A stretch of DNA of 64,000 nt from Streptomyces sp. Sge12 (GCF_002080455.1 NZ_CP020555.1:1302001-1366000); one strand, 5' to 3'; positions 37,139 through 48,108 are shown, counted from the first letter of the stretch. A program made the numbers and translations. Notes: generated from the sequence alone by a model not told the origin.

Positions 37139-39003
37139 CGCCACCCCCGCTCCCCCGGGTCCCCCGGACCGCCGCCGTATTGCTTGCCGTCCTCGCCGCG
37201 GGCACCGTACGTGCCGGGCGCCGGCTGCGGGCGATCCCGATGCTGCCGGTGACCCCGCCCGGCGCGGCGGCCGGAGTGCCGCGCGCCGCCGGGTGGCGGC
37301 TGATCACCGCCCGGGGCGTCGAACCGGATGCGCCCACCTTCCTCGCCGCCTGCGCGCACGCCGAGGCGGAGGGGCTGCGGGTGCTGGACCTGCTCCCCGC
37401 GGACCTGCCCGCCGAGCGGGCCCTGGGGCTGCTGCGCCTGGTCGATCCGGCCCGGTACCGGCAGGACCGGCTCGCCGTAGGGCGCGGAGCCGGATTCGCC
37501 GTGCTCGTCACCGAGGAGGTGCTGGCCCGGGCCGGGGTGGATCCGGCCGGGCCGCGCCCGGACACGGCGGAACTGCTGGCGCTGACCCGGCGGTTGAAGG
37601 AGTACGCCGCCGACGCCACGGGGCTGGCCATCGCCCCCGGCCTGAGCTGCGGCGGGGCCGGGGATCCCGGCGGGCCGGCGCGGGCCGCCGAGTTGCGGGC
37701 CCAGGGGCTGCCGCCGGCGGCGCTGGCCGCCGCGCAGCTCGGCGGGCTGGCCCTGCTCGCGGGGGTCGCCGTACGCCAGGGCCGGTGGGGCGCCGCCGCG
37801 GCCGGACTGTACTGGCTCCAGCCGTACCTGGCCCTCGGCGGGCCGGGCTCCCCGCTGCGGCCGGCCGGACTGGGCCGGGCCACGGCGGCCCGGCCGCTGC
37901 GCGCCCTCGTCTCGGGCCTGCGTACGGCCGCGGCGGCCCGCCGGGACGGGGCACCGGACACCGCCTCCGACGCCGCGCGGGCCGCCTCCTACCAGGAGGA
38001 CCTCGCGGCGGGCCCGGAGCGTTTCCTCGAACCGCGCCGCACGGACTGCCCGTGGTGCGGCGGTCACCGGCTCACCGTCCGGGTCCGCATGCCCGACCAG
38101 CTCCAGGGCAAGCCGGGCCGCTTCACGCTGGAGCAGTGCGGGGACTGCGGGCACGTCTTCCAGAACCCCCGGCTGACGCCGGCGGGGCTGGAGTTCTACT
38201 ACCGCGACTTCTACGACGGGCGCGGCGGCGAGGGGACGGGCACCGTCTTCGGCACGCAGGGCGCCTCCTACCGGGGGCGCGCCGAGATGCTCCTCCCGCA
38301 CGCCGACCCGGCGTCCTGGCTCGATGTCGGCACCGGGCACGGCCACTTCTGCAATGCGGCGCGGGACGTCTGGCCGCGGACCCGGTTCGACGGGCTGGAC
38401 ATGGGCGAGGGGGTGCGCGAGGCCGAGCGCCGCGGCTGGGTGGAGACCGGATACCTGGGCCAGTTCCCGGAGTTCGCCTCGAAGCTGGCCGGCCAGTACG
38501 AGGTGGTCAGCATGTACCACTACCTGGAGCACACCCGCGAGCCGCTCGCCGAACTGGACGCGGCGGCCACCGTGCTCACCCCCGGCGGGTTCCTGGCCAT
38601 CGAGCTGCCCGATCCGGAGACCCGCATGGCCCGGCTCCTGGGTCCGTTCTGGCTGCCCTGGTTCCAGCCGCAGCACCAGCACCTGATGCCCGCCGCCAAT
38701 CTGCGCGAGGCGCTGGCCGACCGCGGGTTCACCGTCGTCGCCGAGGAGCACGGGGCCGCCCACCAGGGCAACGACTTCTTCGGCGCGGTGGCCTTCGCGG
38801 CGGCGCGGGTGTCCCCGGACCCGGACCGGCCGTGGGGCCCGGGCCCCACACCGCGCACCCGGCTGCTGGCCCACGCGGTACGGGTGGCCTCGCTGCCGTG
38901 CTTCGCCGCCGCGGTGGCGCTCGACACGCTGCGCACGGCCGCGGCCCGGCGCACCGACGGCGGCAACGCCTACCGGATGCTGGCCCGCAAGGACGTCCCG
39001 TGA
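37135..39003 (+). CDS. SAM methyltransferase with unrecognised N-terminal half
   Basis: 622 residues, ATGA-coupled to the glycosyltransferase. Residues 1-290 start with a hydrophobic segment (TAAVLLAVLAAGTV), continue as a soluble region (ITARGVEPDAPTFLAACAHAEAEGLRVLDLLPADLP), and include a further hydrophobic stretch near 205-230 (LGGLALLAGVAV). I do not recognise this half; a degenerate membrane glycosyltransferase is one possibility. Residues about 300-330 are a zinc ribbon (CPWCG and CGDCGH). The C-terminal half is a class I methyltransferase of the Methyltransf_23 type, with motif I WLDVGTGHGHFC and GLDMGEG. This zinc-ribbon plus methyltransferase pairing is common in sugar and lipid C- or O-methylases. 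Confidence 0.82.
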   Translation: MTPPPLPRVPRTAAVLLAVLAAGTVRAGRRLRAIPMLPVTPPGAAAGVPRAAGWRLITARGVEPDAPTFLAACAHAEAEGLRVLDLLPADLPAERALGLLRLVDPARYRQDRLAVGRGAGFAVLVTEEVLARAGVDPAGPRPDTAELLALTRRLKEYAADATGLAIAPGLSCGGAGDPGGPARAAELRAQGLPPAALAAAQLGGLALLAGVAVRQGRWGAAAAGLYWLQPYLALGGPGSPLRPAGLGRATAARPLRALVSGLRTAAAARRDGAPDTASDAARAASYQEDLAAGPERFLEPRRTDCPWCGGHRLTVRVRMPDQLQGKPGRFTLEQCGDCGHVFQNPRLTPAGLEFYYRDFYDGRGGEGTGTVFGTQGASYRGRAEMLLPHADPASWLDVGTGHGHFCNAARDVWPRTRFDGLDMGEGVREAERRGWVETGYLGQFPEFASKLAGQYEVVSMYHYLEHTREPLAELDAAATVLTPGGFLAIELPDPETRMARLLGPFWLPWFQPQHQHLMPAANLREALADRGFTVVAEEHGAAHQGNDFFGAVAFAAARVSPDPDRPWGPGPTPRTRLLAHAVRVASLPCFAAAVALDTLRTAAARRTDGGNAYRMLARKDVP

Positions 39004-40010
39004 CGGGCTCGACCGGCCGCGTCGGTCCGCCCGTCGGGGAGCACCGCGCCGACGACCCCCCTTCGGCGGCCCGCCGGGACGCTGCGGTGGCCGGTGCCAC
39101 CGCGACCGCCGACCGCGCCGGGGGCGATCTGGCCCGGCGGGCGACGGCCGATCCGCTGTACCGGCTCGTCGCCTATGCCCTGGAGGCGGCGCACGGGCGG
39201 CCCCCGGCCGCCGTGTGGAGCGCCCCGTACGCCTTCCACCTGGGCTCCCCCGGCCTGGTCGCGGCGGCGGGCTGGCCCACGGCCGCCGCGGCCGCCCCGC
39301 GCACCGATGGCCTGGTGCGGCTCAGCTCCCTCGGCCATCCCGCGGACAGCTGCGATCTGCCGCTGACCCTGTCGGGGCCGCCGCCCGCCGCACCCGCCTG
39401 GGCCGCCGGGCCGTACGCCGTGCTGCGGGCGCTGGCCCGGGACGGGTACGGCCTCGGCGGGACGGACCTGCACGTACAGGGCTCGCTCACGGGAGCCGCC
39501 GGACTGGCCACGGCGGAACCCGCCGAGTGCGCGGTGGCGCTGGCGGTGGCCGACGTGCACACGGGGGCGGGCGAGCGGCCGGACCGCGAGCTGCTGGCCC
39601 GGCTGCTCGCCGGAGCCCTGCCGGACGGGGACGACGGGCTGCGGCGGGCCGTGCTCTTCGCCCGGTCGGGCCGGGCGCTGCTGCTGAGCGCGGAGCCCCG
39701 TAGGCGGCAGCGGTACGTGGCCTTCGACCCGGCGGGCTCGGGCGCGCGGCTGGTGCTGGTCGCCGTACGCGGGGAGGCCGCGGACCGGCCCCGGGAGCTG
39801 GCGCGCGCGGTGGCCTGCGCACGCCGGGCGGGGGCGCTGAGCGCCTGGCCGCCGGGGCCGCGCCCGGGGCGGAGCGTGCTGGTGCTGCTGCCCGAGGGGC
39901 GGCTCGCGGCGGTGCGGGCGGCGGTCGCGGAGGACTTCCGCGACCGAGGACGGCCCGTACCGCGGTTCCTGAACATCACCGTGGCCGGTGCGGCGCGGCG
40001 CGAGGAGTGA
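39000..40010 (+). CDS. Galactokinase-family pseudoenzyme (GHMP fold, motifs lost)
   Basis: 336 residues, GTGA-coupled to the methyltransferase. It follows the galactokinase layout throughout, but each key motif is altered. Where GalK has APGRVNLIGEHTDY it has APYAFHLGSPGL. Where GalK has PTGAGLSSSAALE it has LTGAAGLATAEPAE. The GIMDQ motif is absent, and GGGFGGS near the C-terminus is GPRPGRS. The surrounding pattern survives, e.g. AECAVALAVADV, SGALSAW and the tail RDRGRPVPRF. Real GalK proteins are about 390 residues. It is very unlikely to be a kinase and may bind sugar or act as a structural partner of the neighbouring enzymes. I infer the relationship by eye. Confidence 0.7.
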   Translation: MTGSTGRVGPPVGEHRADDPPSAARRDAAVAGATATADRAGGDLARRATADPLYRLVAYALEAAHGRPPAAVWSAPYAFHLGSPGLVAAAGWPTAAAAAPRTDGLVRLSSLGHPADSCDLPLTLSGPPPAAPAWAAGPYAVLRALARDGYGLGGTDLHVQGSLTGAAGLATAEPAECAVALAVADVHTGAGERPDRELLARLLAGALPDGDDGLRRAVLFARSGRALLLSAEPRRRQRYVAFDPAGSGARLVLVAVRGEAADRPRELARAVACARRAGALSAWPPGPRPGRSVLVLLPEGRLAAVRAAVAEDFRDRGRPVPRFLNITVAGAARREE

Positions 40011-40110
40011 CCCCGTCCCGGGGCCGGACCCCGGCTGCACGGCACGACGACACGACAACGACACGACACCGACAACGCGACATGACATGACGTCCAGGAG
40101 GAGCACACCC

Positions 40111-41397
40111 ATGCCCACCCCACCACCCGCAATGACGGCCCGCGACAGACGCGGGACCCTGTGGCCGGCGCTCGTGGCCGGGCTCGGCGCGCTCGGCCTG
40201 TTGGGCGCCTTCACCGTGGCCAACTCCGAGGCGGCCGAGACCCGTTCGGTGCCCGCCGCGGCAGCCGCCGCCGCGCTGCCGACCTACGACCACGTGGTGG
40301 TCGTCGTGTACGAGAACAAGCAGTACGGGGAGATCATCGGCAGCGCGAACGCCCCGTACATCAACCAGCTGGCGAACGGCGGCGCGAGCCTGACCGGAAT
40401 GAAGGCGCTGACCCACCCCAGCCAGCCGAACTACTTCAACCTCTTCTCCGGTGCCACCCAGGGCATCACGGGCGACGGCTGTTACACCCCGCAGTCGATG
40501 ACGGCGCCCAACCTCGGCCAGGAGCTGATCGCGGCCGGCAAGAGCTTCGCGACGTACAACGAGGACCTGCCGGGCGAGGGGTCCACGGCCTGCACGAACG
40601 GCCAGTACGCGCAGAAGCACAACCCGTGGTTCGCCTTCAAGAACGTGCCGCTGAACACCGGTAAGACCTGGGCGCAGTTCCCGCAGAACAACTTCGCGGC
40701 GCTGCCGAACCTCTCCTTCGTGGTCCCCAACCAGTGCAACGACATGCACTCGTGCTCCGTCGGCACGGGGGACACCTGGACGCGCAACAACATCGACGCG
40801 TACGCGCAGTGGGCGAAGGCCAACAACAGTCTGCTGGTGCTGACCTGGGACGAGGACAACTACCTGGGCTCGAACCAGATCGCCACCGTCTTCTACGGGG
40901 CGAAGGTCAAGACGGGCAAGTACGCCACGGCCTTCAACCACCACCACCTGCTGAGGACCTTCGAGGACCTCTTCGGCACGGCGACGCACGCGGGCAACGC
41001 GGCCAACGTCCAGCCGATCGGCGAGGTGTTCGACACCTCGTCGAACCCGACGCCCACCCCGACACCCACCCCGACACCCACACCCACACCCACACCCACA
41101 CCCACCCCGACTCCGACTCCCACGCCGACCGCGGGCGGTCTGCAACTGGCCAATCCCGGCCCGCAGACCTGCAAGTTCAACCAGTCCTGCACCGTGCAGC
41201 TCAGTGCCACCGGCGGCAGACCGCCGGTCCGGTACGCGGCCACCGGCCTGCCCTGGGGCCTGAGCGTGGACGCCGGTTCCGGCCGGATCGGCGGCAAGCC
41301 GTGGGGCAGCGGCACCGTCCAGATCACCGCGACCGCCACCGACTCCGCGGGCACCACCGTCACCGCCGCGTTCCCGCTCACCGTCAACTGGTTCTAG
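40111..41397 (+). CDS. Secreted phosphoesterase with Thr-Pro linker and Ig-like cap
   Basis: 428 residues from an ATG with AGGAGGAGC upstream. Signal peptide of about 45 residues. The catalytic region (about 55-310) is a phosphoesterase-family fold (acid phosphatase/phospholipase C-like): YDHVVVVVYENKQYGEI, HPSQPNYFNLFSG, TYNEDLPGEG, TWDEDNYLGSN, and AFNHHHLLRT. These carry the expected metal ligands (Glu/Asn, Asp, Glu-Asp, His). A Thr-Pro repeat linker and an Ig-like cap ending LTVNWF follow. It lies 100 bp after the lipid-synthase operon, in a leader containing repeated ACGACA units, and may be a separate transcript. Confidence 0.9.
   Translation: MPTPPPAMTARDRRGTLWPALVAGLGALGLLGAFTVANSEAAETRSVPAAAAAAALPTYDHVVVVVYENKQYGEIIGSANAPYINQLANGGASLTGMKALTHPSQPNYFNLFSGATQGITGDGCYTPQSMTAPNLGQELIAAGKSFATYNEDLPGEGSTACTNGQYAQKHNPWFAFKNVPLNTGKTWAQFPQNNFAALPNLSFVVPNQCNDMHSCSVGTGDTWTRNNIDAYAQWAKANNSLLVLTWDEDNYLGSNQIATVFYGAKVKTGKYATAFNHHHLLRTFEDLFGTATHAGNAANVQPIGEVFDTSSNPTPTPTPTPTPTPTPTPTPTPTPTPTPTAGGLQLANPGPQTCKFNQSCTVQLSATGGRPPVRYAATGLPWGLSVDAGSGRIGGKPWGSGTVQITATATDSAGTTVTAAFPLTVNWF
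41048..41129 (+). repeat. Low-complexity Thr-Pro coding repeat
   Basis: CCCACA- and CCGACA-type hexamers encode about fourteen Thr-Pro pairs between catalytic region and Ig-like cap. Confidence 0.9.
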
Positions 41398-41417
41398 ATC
41401 CGGCCCCGGAGGCATCC

Positions 41418-42698
41418 GTGTACCTGTCGACCACCCGGGCCTCGGACATCGCCGGGGACACCCCGGCCCCGAAGGGCCCCCTGCGGGCCGTCCCCGGCAC
41501 GGTGTTCGTGCTCGGTCTGGTCAGCCTGGTCACGGACGTCTCCGCGGAGATGGTCACCGCCGTCCTGCCGTTGTACCTGATGGCCGGACTCGGCATGTCC
41601 CCGCTCGCGTTCGGCGCCCTGGACGGTCTGCACCAGGGCGCCACCGCGGTGCTCCGCCTCGCCGGCGGCCGGATCGCCGACCGCACCCGGCGCCACAAGC
41701 TGGTCGCGGGCACCGGCTACGCGCTGTCGGCCGTGTGCAAGGCGGCCCTGCTCCTCGCCACCACCCCGTGGTCGGTGGCGGCGGTGCTCGCCGCCGACCG
41801 GACGGGCAAGGGCCTGCGGACCGCGCCGCGCGATGCGCTGATCTCGCTGTCCGTGCCGCCCGGGGAGCAGGGCCGCGCCTTCGGGGTGCACCGCGCGCTG
41901 GACACGGCGGGCGCCCTGCTGGGGCCGCTGGCTGCGTTCGGGATCCTGTGGGTGGCGGTGGACGGGTACGAGGCGGTGTTCACCGTCAGCTGCTGCGTCG
42001 CCGTCCTGGGGGTGGTGCTGCTCGCGCTCTTCGTCCGCGAGGCCCCCGCTCCCCCTCCCGCTCCCCCTCTCGCTTCCGCGCCGACACGCGCCCGACCGCC
42101 GCTGCCGCCCGTACGCACCCTGCTGCGCCTGCCCGGCCTGCGGCGGCTCTGCCTGACCGCCGCGCTGCTCGGCCTGTTCACCGTCGGCGACGCCTTCCTC
42201 TACCTGCTGCTCCAGCGCCGGCTCGACCTGTCGGCCGCCTTCTTCCCGCTGCTGCCCGTCGGTACGGCCGCCGTGTTCCTGCTGGCCGCGCTGCCCGTGG
42301 GGCGGCTCGCCGACCGGGTGGGCCGCAGCCGGGTCTTCCTCGGCGGGCACGTCCTGCTGCTCGGGGCCTGCCTGCTGCTCCTCGCCCCGGTCCCGGCTGC
42401 GGGCGGGGCGCTGCTGGTCGTGGGCGTGCTCGCGATGCTCGGCCTGTTCTACGCCGCCACCGACGGGGTGCTGATGGCCGCCGCCGGGCCGCTGCTGCCC
42501 GCCGGGCTGCGCACCACCGGGCTCGCGGTGCTCCAGACCGCGCAGGCGCTGGCCCGGTTCGCGGGTTCCCTGATGTTCGGGTCGGCCTGGACGCTGTGGG
42601 GGCCGGGCGCTGCGCTGGGCCTGGCGGCGGCCGGGCTGCTGCTGTCCCTGACGGTGGTCGCCGTGTTAGGAGGGGCCCGCGCGGAGCGGGCGTCGTAG
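41418..42698 (+). CDS. MFS transporter
   Basis: 426 residues, GTG start with CGGAGG upstream, 20 bp after the phosphoesterase. About twelve hydrophobic segments; the cytoplasmic loop 2-3 motif is GRIADRTRRHK, and a matching GRLADRVGRSR occurs in the second half. A central loop rich in Pro/Ala (about 210-235) splits the two halves. The pattern is that of drug/metabolite exporters, and its position downstream of the lipid cluster makes product export possible but unproven. Confidence 0.9.
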   Translation: MYLSTTRASDIAGDTPAPKGPLRAVPGTVFVLGLVSLVTDVSAEMVTAVLPLYLMAGLGMSPLAFGALDGLHQGATAVLRLAGGRIADRTRRHKLVAGTGYALSAVCKAALLLATTPWSVAAVLAADRTGKGLRTAPRDALISLSVPPGEQGRAFGVHRALDTAGALLGPLAAFGILWVAVDGYEAVFTVSCCVAVLGVVLLALFVREAPAPPPAPPLASAPTRARPPLPPVRTLLRLPGLRRLCLTAALLGLFTVGDAFLYLLLQRRLDLSAAFFPLLPVGTAAVFLLAALPVGRLADRVGRSRVFLGGHVLLLGACLLLLAPVPAAGGALLVVGVLAMLGLFYAATDGVLMAAAGPLLPAGLRTTGLAVLQTAQALARFAGSLMFGSAWTLWGPGAALGLAAAGLLLSLTVVAVLGGARAERAS

Positions 42699-42707
42699 GG
42701 TCGGGGC

Positions 42708-43631
42708 ATGCCGGAAACACAGCGAACTCTTGAGGGCAGGGTGGCCCTCGTGGCCGGGGCGACGCGCGGCGCGGGCCGCGGCATCGCGGTCCAACTGGGC
42801 GCGCAGGGCGCGACCGTGTACGTGTCGGGGCGCAGCACCCGGGGCAGCCGTTCGGAGTACGGCCGGCCCGAGACGATCGAGGAGACCGCCGAGCTGGTCA
42901 CGGCGGCGGGCGGCCGGGGTGTCCCGGTGGTCGCCGACCATCTGGTGCCCGCGGAGGTAGAGGCACTGGTCGGGCGGATCGACGCCGAGCAGGGCCGGCT
43001 GGACGTCCTGGTCAACGACATCTGGGGCGGGGAGCTGCTCTTCGAGTGGGACAGCACGGTCTGGGAGCACGACCTCGACAACGGGCTGCGGCTGCTGCGG
43101 CTGGCGGTGGAGACCCACGCGGTCACCAGTCATTTCGCGGTGCCGTTGCTGCTGCGCGAGCCGGGCGGGCTGGTGGTGGAGATGACGGACGGCACCGCCG
43201 AGTACAACGCGTCCAACTACCGGGTGTCCTTCTTCTACGACATCGCCAAGTCCTCGGTCCTGCGCATGGCGTTCGCGCTGGGTCACGAGCTGGGGACGCG
43301 AGGGGCGACGGCGGTGGCGCTGACCCCGGGCTGGCTGCGTTCGGAGATGATGCTGGACAACTTCGGTGTGACCGAGGCGAACTGGCGTAACGCGCTGACC
43401 AAGGTCCCGCATTTCGCCATCTCCGAGACCCCCTCGTACGTGGGCCGGGCGGTCGCGGCGCTCGCCGCGGACCCGGAGGTGGCGCGGTGGAACGGCCGGT
43501 CCCTCTCCAGCGGGCAGCTCGCGCAGGTGTACGGCTTCACGGACCTGGACGGCAGCCGCCCGGACTGCTGGCGCTACATGGTCGAGGTGCAGGACCCGGG
43601 CCGCCCCGCCGACACCACCGGCTACCGCTGA
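42708..43631 (+). CDS. Short-chain dehydrogenase/reductase
   Basis: 307 residues. The Rossmann loop AGATRGAGRG at about 16-25 and catalytic Tyr-x-x-x-Lys (YDIAK, about residue 180) are intact, and the tail is extended. The usual NNAG motif is replaced by VNDIWGG, as in a subgroup of actinobacterial SDRs. Starts 9 bp after the MFS stop, so probably co-transcribed. Substrate unknown. Confidence 0.9.
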   Translation: MPETQRTLEGRVALVAGATRGAGRGIAVQLGAQGATVYVSGRSTRGSRSEYGRPETIEETAELVTAAGGRGVPVVADHLVPAEVEALVGRIDAEQGRLDVLVNDIWGGELLFEWDSTVWEHDLDNGLRLLRLAVETHAVTSHFAVPLLLREPGGLVVEMTDGTAEYNASNYRVSFFYDIAKSSVLRMAFALGHELGTRGATAVALTPGWLRSEMMLDNFGVTEANWRNALTKVPHFAISETPSYVGRAVAALAADPEVARWNGRSLSSGQLAQVYGFTDLDGSRPDCWRYMVEVQDPGRPADTTGYR

Positions 43632-43698
43632 AGGGTCCGGGCGAACGGCAGACCCTGCGGGGCGCACTCGCTCCTGGGGGGAGGGCCGGGACGGCGGA

Positions 43699-44463
43699 TC
43701 ACCCTGCCGGGCGGCGGGAGTCGATCAGGTGGGCCAGGCCGTCCAGGACGCACTGGAGGCCGAAGGCCCAGAGCGTCTGCGGGTGGTAGCCGCCGACGGC
43801 GCTGCCGACGCGGCCCGCCAGCGGGTAGCGCTCCGGGTCCAGGGCCTGCTCCAGCAGCGGGGCGCTGACGGCCCACCACTCGTCCTGGCTCTGGCGGCTG
43901 TTGTGCGCGGCGTCGTCGGCCGCGGCCAGGGCGTTCGCGTGGACGAAGCCGAGGAGGTGGGTCAGGGCCGCGTCCATCTGGATGTCGGTGAGGCCGATGC
44001 CCTCGAAGGCGGCCAGTTCGTACTCGTACTTCCCGATGACCCCGGGGCCCAGCGGCGGGCGGGTGACCGGTAGGTCCGCGATCCAGGGGTGGCGGGTGAG
44101 CAGGTCGCGGTTGTCCTCGGCCACGCGGGCGACCCGGGTCCGCCAGGAGTCCGCCGCGCCCGGCGCCGGGCGTTCCATGCGCCCGTACGCCTCGTCCAGC
44201 ATGAGGTCGAGGAGTTCGGCCTTGCCGGGGACGTACGTGTAGAGAGTCATCGGGGTCACGCCCAGGCGCTGAGCGAGGGCGCGCATGGTGAGCGCGGGCA
44301 GTCCGGCCTCGTCGGCGAGCTCGGTCGCGGCCCCGACGACGGCGTCCACGCTGAGGCCCTGCCGCGGGCCGCGCCGCCCGGTCCGATCCGGCTGTCCGGG
44401 CGTGCGCCACAGCAGTTCCAGCGTGCGGGCGGGGTCGCCCGCCCCACTGCGGTCCTTGACCAT
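43699..44463 (-). CDS. TetR-family regulator with TetR_C-type ligand domain
   Basis: 254 residues from an ATG at 44463 with GGAGGA six bases upstream. The HTH is TMRALAQRLGVTPMTLYTYVPGKAELLDLMLD, the typical TetR class B signature. The C-terminal domain resembles those of antibiotic-sensing repressors such as TetR itself. Divergent from the UvrA-like gene across 109 bp containing a good palindrome, so it probably represses that resistance gene and itself. Confidence 0.92.
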   Translation of the reverse strand: MVKDRSGAGDPARTLELLWRTPGQPDRTGRRGPRQGLSVDAVVGAATELADEAGLPALTMRALAQRLGVTPMTLYTYVPGKAELLDLMLDEAYGRMERPAPGAADSWRTRVARVAEDNRDLLTRHPWIADLPVTRPPLGPGVIGKYEYELAAFEGIGLTDIQMDAALTHLLGFVHANALAAADDAAHNSRQSQDEWWAVSAPLLEQALDPERYPLAGRVGSAVGGYHPQTLWAFGLQCVLDGLAHLIDSRRPAG

Positions 44464-44504
44464 GTCCGGTCCTCCGATCCCGTGCCCCATAATTCACTAC
44501 GCCG

Positions 44505-44527
44505 TACAGAATACAATGTATAAAGTA
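44505..44527. promoter_or_regulatory. TetR-type operator between the regulator and UvrA-like genes
   Basis: A 23-bp imperfect palindrome centred on 44516: perfect core ATACA-A-TGTAT (44511-44521) flanked by TAC (44505-44507) and GTA (44525-44527). Eight of eleven positions match between the arms. TATAAAGT overlapping its right arm could be the -10 box of the UvrA-like gene. Confidence 0.65.
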
Positions 44528-44572
44528 ACCTCGAAACGCCGCCACCGCGACACCGCAACCGCGAGGAGTTCC

Positions 44573-46834
<2,262 letters not shown>

Positions 46835-46860
46835 CGCGGGGGCGGAGGACCTCGGCGGAG

Positions 46861-46894
46861 GACCTCGGCGGCGGTCGCGGCCGCGGCCGAGGTC
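46861..46894. terminator. Bidirectional terminator candidate
   Basis: GACCTCGGC (46861-46869) pairs with GCCGAGGTC (46886-46894) around a GC-rich loop, between two convergent genes. A direct repeat GGCGGAGGACCTC precedes it. Confidence 0.6.
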
Positions 46895-46912
46895 TCCCGG
46901 GGGCGGCCCCGG

Positions 46913-47977
46913 TCAGGGCAGGCGCAGTTCGCGGTCCTCCCCGAGCGGGGCGAAGAAGCGCTCCACGTCCGCGCCGCTCACCCCGGCCAGGGTCGGCGGG
47001 GACCAGCGCGGGGTGCGGTCCTTGTCGACCACCTGCGCCCGGATGCCCTCCACGAGGTCGGGCGAGGCCAGCGCGTTGCAGGAGACCCGGAACTCCTGGG
47101 CCAGCACCTGCTCCAGCGTGCCGAGGGCGGCGGCCCGGCGCACTGCGGCGAGGGTGACCTTGAGGGCGGTCGGGGATTTGGCCAGGATCACCTCGGCGGC
47201 CTCCTTCGCGGCGGGTTCCCCCTGGCCGAGCAGCCGTTCCACGATCTCCTCGACGGTGTCGGCCGCGTAGCAGTGGTCGATCCAGTCCCGCCGGTCGGCG
47301 AGTTCACCGGGCGCAGGGACGGCGGCGTGGCGCGGCAGCACCTCGTGGGCGGGGGCGCCGGCGAGTGCGGCGGTCAGCTCGGGGAGCCGGTCGGCCGGTA
47401 CGAAGTGGTCGGCGAGCCCGCACAGCAGCGCGTCGGCCGCGCCCACGGCGGTGCCGGTGAGGGCGAGATGGGTGCCGAGTCCGCCGGGCACGCGGCCGAG
47501 CAGGTGGGTGCCGCCGACGTCCGGGACGAAGCCGATGCCGGTCTCGGGCATGGCGACGCGGGAGCGTTCGGTGACGATCCGGACCGAGCCGTGGGCGGAA
47601 ACGCCGACGCCGCCGCCCATGGTGATGCCGTCCATGAGGGCGACGTAGGGCTTGGGGTAGCGGGCGATGCGCGCGTTGAGCCGGTACTCGTCGCGCCAGA
47701 AGTCCATGGAGGCCCTCCCCCCGGCCCTGGCGTCGTCGTGGATGGCCCGGATGTCCCCGCCCGCGCACAGGCCGCGCTCACCGGCGCCGCGGATCAGGAC
47801 CTGGTGGACGGCCGGATCCTCCGCCCATGCGGCGAGGGTCTCGTCGATGCGGAGCACCATGGGGTGGGTGAGGGCGTTGATGGCCCGGGGGCGGTTGAGG
47901 GTGACCACCCCGGTCCGGCCGTCGGTGTGGAACAGCACGGCGTCCGCGTCTTCGGCCTTCGCTTCTTCGGTCTTCAC
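46913..47977 (-). CDS. Enoyl-CoA hydratase-fold protein, 3-hydroxyisobutyryl-CoA hydrolase type
   Basis: 354 residues from a GTG at 47977 (no strong ribosome site). Crotonase fold: oxyanion loops AGERGLCAGGDIRAIHDD and MDGITMGGGVGVSAHGSVRIVTE, and ETGIGFVPDVGGTHLLGR. The length and the catalytic-type glutamate and aspartate in these loops match 3-hydroxyisobutyryl-CoA hydrolase (valine breakdown) better than the 260-residue enoyl-CoA hydratases. It stands alone, convergent with the UvrA-like gene. Confidence 0.9.
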   Translation of the reverse strand: MKTEEAKAEDADAVLFHTDGRTGVVTLNRPRAINALTHPMVLRIDETLAAWAEDPAVHQVLIRGAGERGLCAGGDIRAIHDDARAGGRASMDFWRDEYRLNARIARYPKPYVALMDGITMGGGVGVSAHGSVRIVTERSRVAMPETGIGFVPDVGGTHLLGRVPGGLGTHLALTGTAVGAADALLCGLADHFVPADRLPELTAALAGAPAHEVLPRHAAVPAPGELADRRDWIDHCYAADTVEEIVERLLGQGEPAAKEAAEVILAKSPTALKVTLAAVRRAAALGTLEQVLAQEFRVSCNALASPDLVEGIRAQVVDKDRTPRWSPPTLAGVSGADVERFFAPLGEDRELRLP

Positions 47978-48108
47978 ACCGGCCAGTATGTCCGCGTCCC
48001 GTGCCGCTCCCGCCGCGGGGCACTCCCGGGGCGTACGGTGGGTTGCCATGCGGAAGATCGCGCTGATGGCGGACCACTGGCCGGCGGCCGACGCCGATCC
48101 CGCGACGC

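Noticed and set aside
41048..41129. Short regular repeats considered as a CRISPR-like or regulatory array
   Set aside because: They lie in frame within a secreted protein and encode a Thr-Pro linker; there are no spacers.
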